From CALGFI01 sp036374435 (lineage in GTDB: Bacteria; Actinomycetota; UBA4738; HRBIN12), in NCBI GenBank assembly GCA_036374435.1, contig DASUTU010000030.1, forward strand, positions 39,995 to 103,994: a DNA stretch of 64,000 nt, read 5' to 3'. The notes beneath the pieces are model-generated. The model saw nothing but the letters and a program-made list of their open reading frames with translations, had not been told where the DNA came from and did no database searches. Positions 62,001 to 64,000 of the stretch are shown here, piece by piece (within the stretch, counting starts at the first letter, position 1; each line of letters begins with the position of its first letter). Made by a program: the position numbers and the translations under genes.

Positions 62001-62707
62001 ACCTCCCAGCGACGGGGGGCGGCCCGATCCTCGACGCGAGCGGCCTGTCGAGGACGTTCCGGCGCGGACCCGAGCGGGTCCACGCGTTGTCGGCCGCGTC
62101 GCTCGTGCTGGAGCGGGGTGAGATCGTCGCCCTGGTGGGGCCCTCGGGATCCGGGAAGACCACGCTGTTGTCGGTGCTCGCAGGATGGGAGGCGCGCGAC
62201 GGCGGCGAGATCCGGTGGCTGGGGGAGGCGCTCCTCGACCCGGCGCGACTGCCCTGGTCGGCGATGGCGATCGTGCCGCAGACCCTGGGGCTGGTCGAGG
62301 AGCTCACGGTCCGGGAGAACGTCGAGCTGCCGCTCCGGCTCGGGTCGGTCCAGGACGATCAGGACGGGATCGACGCCCTCTTGGACGATCTTGGCCTGGT
62401 CGGGCTCGCCGGCCGGCTGCCGGCGGAGCTGTCGCTCGGGGAGCAGCAGCGAACCGCGCTGGCGCGGGCCCTCGCCCTCGGGCCGGGGCTGTTGATGGCC
62501 GACGAGCCCACCGGCCACCAGGACGTGGAGTGGACCCGAGGCGTGTTGCGGGTCTTGCGGGATGCCGCCGACCGGGGGGTGGCGTGCCTGCTGGCGACCC
62601 ACCACCGAGCCATCGTCCGGTACGCCGACCGCGTGCTCAGCATCGCGGACGGCAGGCTCACGCCGGCTCACGCGGACGAGGTCGTGGGGGCGGGCGACGA
62701 GCTCTAA
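61997..62707 (+). CDS. Second MacB/LolD-type ABC ATPase
   Basis: A 236-residue ATPase. Walker A is GPSGSGKTT, signature LSLGEQQRTALARA (Leu for the usual Gly at the third position), Walker B LLMADEPTGHQDVEW, where the D-loop is changed from the common T-x-x-LD to GHQD, and H-loop ATHHR. With the preceding ATPase it may form an asymmetric pair in which one site is weaker. The start is GTG 61997 in a GTGA overlap. It ends the exporter operon. Confidence 0.87.
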   Translation: MNLPATGGGPILDASGLSRTFRRGPERVHALSAASLVLERGEIVALVGPSGSGKTTLLSVLAGWEARDGGEIRWLGEALLDPARLPWSAMAIVPQTLGLVEELTVRENVELPLRLGSVQDDQDGIDALLDDLGLVGLAGRLPAELSLGEQQRTALARALALGPGLLMADEPTGHQDVEWTRGVLRVLRDAADRGVACLLATHHRAIVRYADRVLSIADGRLTPAHADEVVGAGDEL

Positions 62708-62744
62708 CTCCCTGCTCACGGGTGCCGCGGGCAGGCTCGGCCGG

Positions 62745-62750
62745 TAGACT
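62745..62750 (+). promoter_or_regulatory. -10 box of the tRNA-Met-tuf unit
   Basis: TAGACT lies 14 bases before the tRNA 5' end. No clear -35 is seen. tuf has no separate promoter in the 29 bases after the tRNA, so both are probably one transcript that is processed. Confidence 0.45.
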
Positions 62751-62764
62751 TCTTTCTCCGCCGG

Positions 62765-62836
62765 GGCGGGGTAGCTCAGTGGCAGAGCAAGCGGCTCATA
62801 ATCGCTGTGTCGCGGGTTCGAATCCCGCCCCCGCTA
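62765..62836 (+). tRNA. tRNA-Met (anticodon CAT)
   Basis: Acceptor GGCGGGG pairs with CCCCGCT (first pair G-U), discriminator A. Anticodon stem AGCGG/TCGCT encloses CTCATAA with CAT at 62797-62799. T-arm GCGGG-TTCGAAT-CCCGC. The paired first position argues against an initiator tRNA. Elongator Met is most likely. A lysidine-modified Ile tRNA cannot be fully excluded. CCA is not encoded. Confidence 0.92.
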
Positions 62837-62865
62837 CGAGCCACCGCGACGTAGGGAGAACCAAG

Positions 62866-64000
<1,135 letters not shown>

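Noticed and set aside
62765..62836. Initiator tRNA
   Set aside because: The first acceptor pair can form (G-U), whereas bacterial initiators have an unpaired first position. The elongator form fits better.

Overview
The window is very GC-rich DNA. Start codons are often GTG, coding strands have high third-position GC, and genes commonly overlap by 4 bases (ATGA/GTGA). Several promoters have a TANNNT -10 box only 6-7 bases before the start codon, which implies leaderless mRNAs. Together with caa3-type oxidase genes, a CtaG assembly factor, a menaquinone-type reductase beside nuo and a second partial nuo set followed by htpX, this points to an aerobic, menaquinone-using actinobacterium, probably a deep-branching or uncultured lineage. 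That placement is inferred from gene content only.

Bases 1-9.0 kb hold the end of a cytochrome c oxidase operon (ctaD 3' part, ctaE, a subunit IV gene, ctaG, a membrane-anchored double cupredoxin). It faces a fused heme A/heme O synthase (ctaA-ctaB) on the other strand. A polyprenyl synthase and a flavin split-barrel protein follow. From 7.5 to 23.4 kb a single long operon carries a geranylgeranyl-reductase-like flavoprotein and all 14 complex I genes nuoA-N. Its promoter carries two near-perfect Rex (NADH/NAD+ sensor) operators. A second polyprenyl synthase, likely for the menaquinone tail, follows. From 24.6 to 33.7 kb is a second nuo operon (A,B,C,H,I,J,K,L,M,N) that lacks D, E, F and G and has its own Rex-like site. 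It ends in htpX.

An IS110-family element (about 34.65-36.12 kb) sits at the htpX stop codon, with an 11-bp direct repeat at both ends and a structured non-coding end where a bridge RNA would be expected. Next, on the minus strand, come an HAD phosphatase, a PLP decarboxylase, a class III aminotransferase and YajQ, followed by tRNA-Tyr and a winged-helix protein.

From 41.3 to 50.0 kb is the most unusual accessory locus. A five-gene ABC importer operon contains two amidohydrolases, one fused in frame to the C-terminus of a transporter permease. It diverges from an XRE-cupin regulator, and an identical 10-bp box overlaps the predicted -10 of both promoters. Uptake and hydrolysis of a small nitrogen-containing compound is the likely role.

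The rest (50.1-64.0 kb) holds an SDR enzyme, a DUF2254 membrane protein, a hemerythrin-DUF2188 fusion, a HIT-like protein, a DUF192 lipoprotein, tRNA-Thr, a secreted phosphoesterase, a jelly-roll-like protein whose signal peptide seems to lack an in-frame start, a fasciclin lipoprotein, a 33-residue membrane microprotein with a near-perfect Shine-Dalgarno sequence, a lipoprotein plus MacB/FtsX-type ABC exporter with two ATPases, tRNA-Met, and a tuf gene (EF-Tu) cut by the window end.
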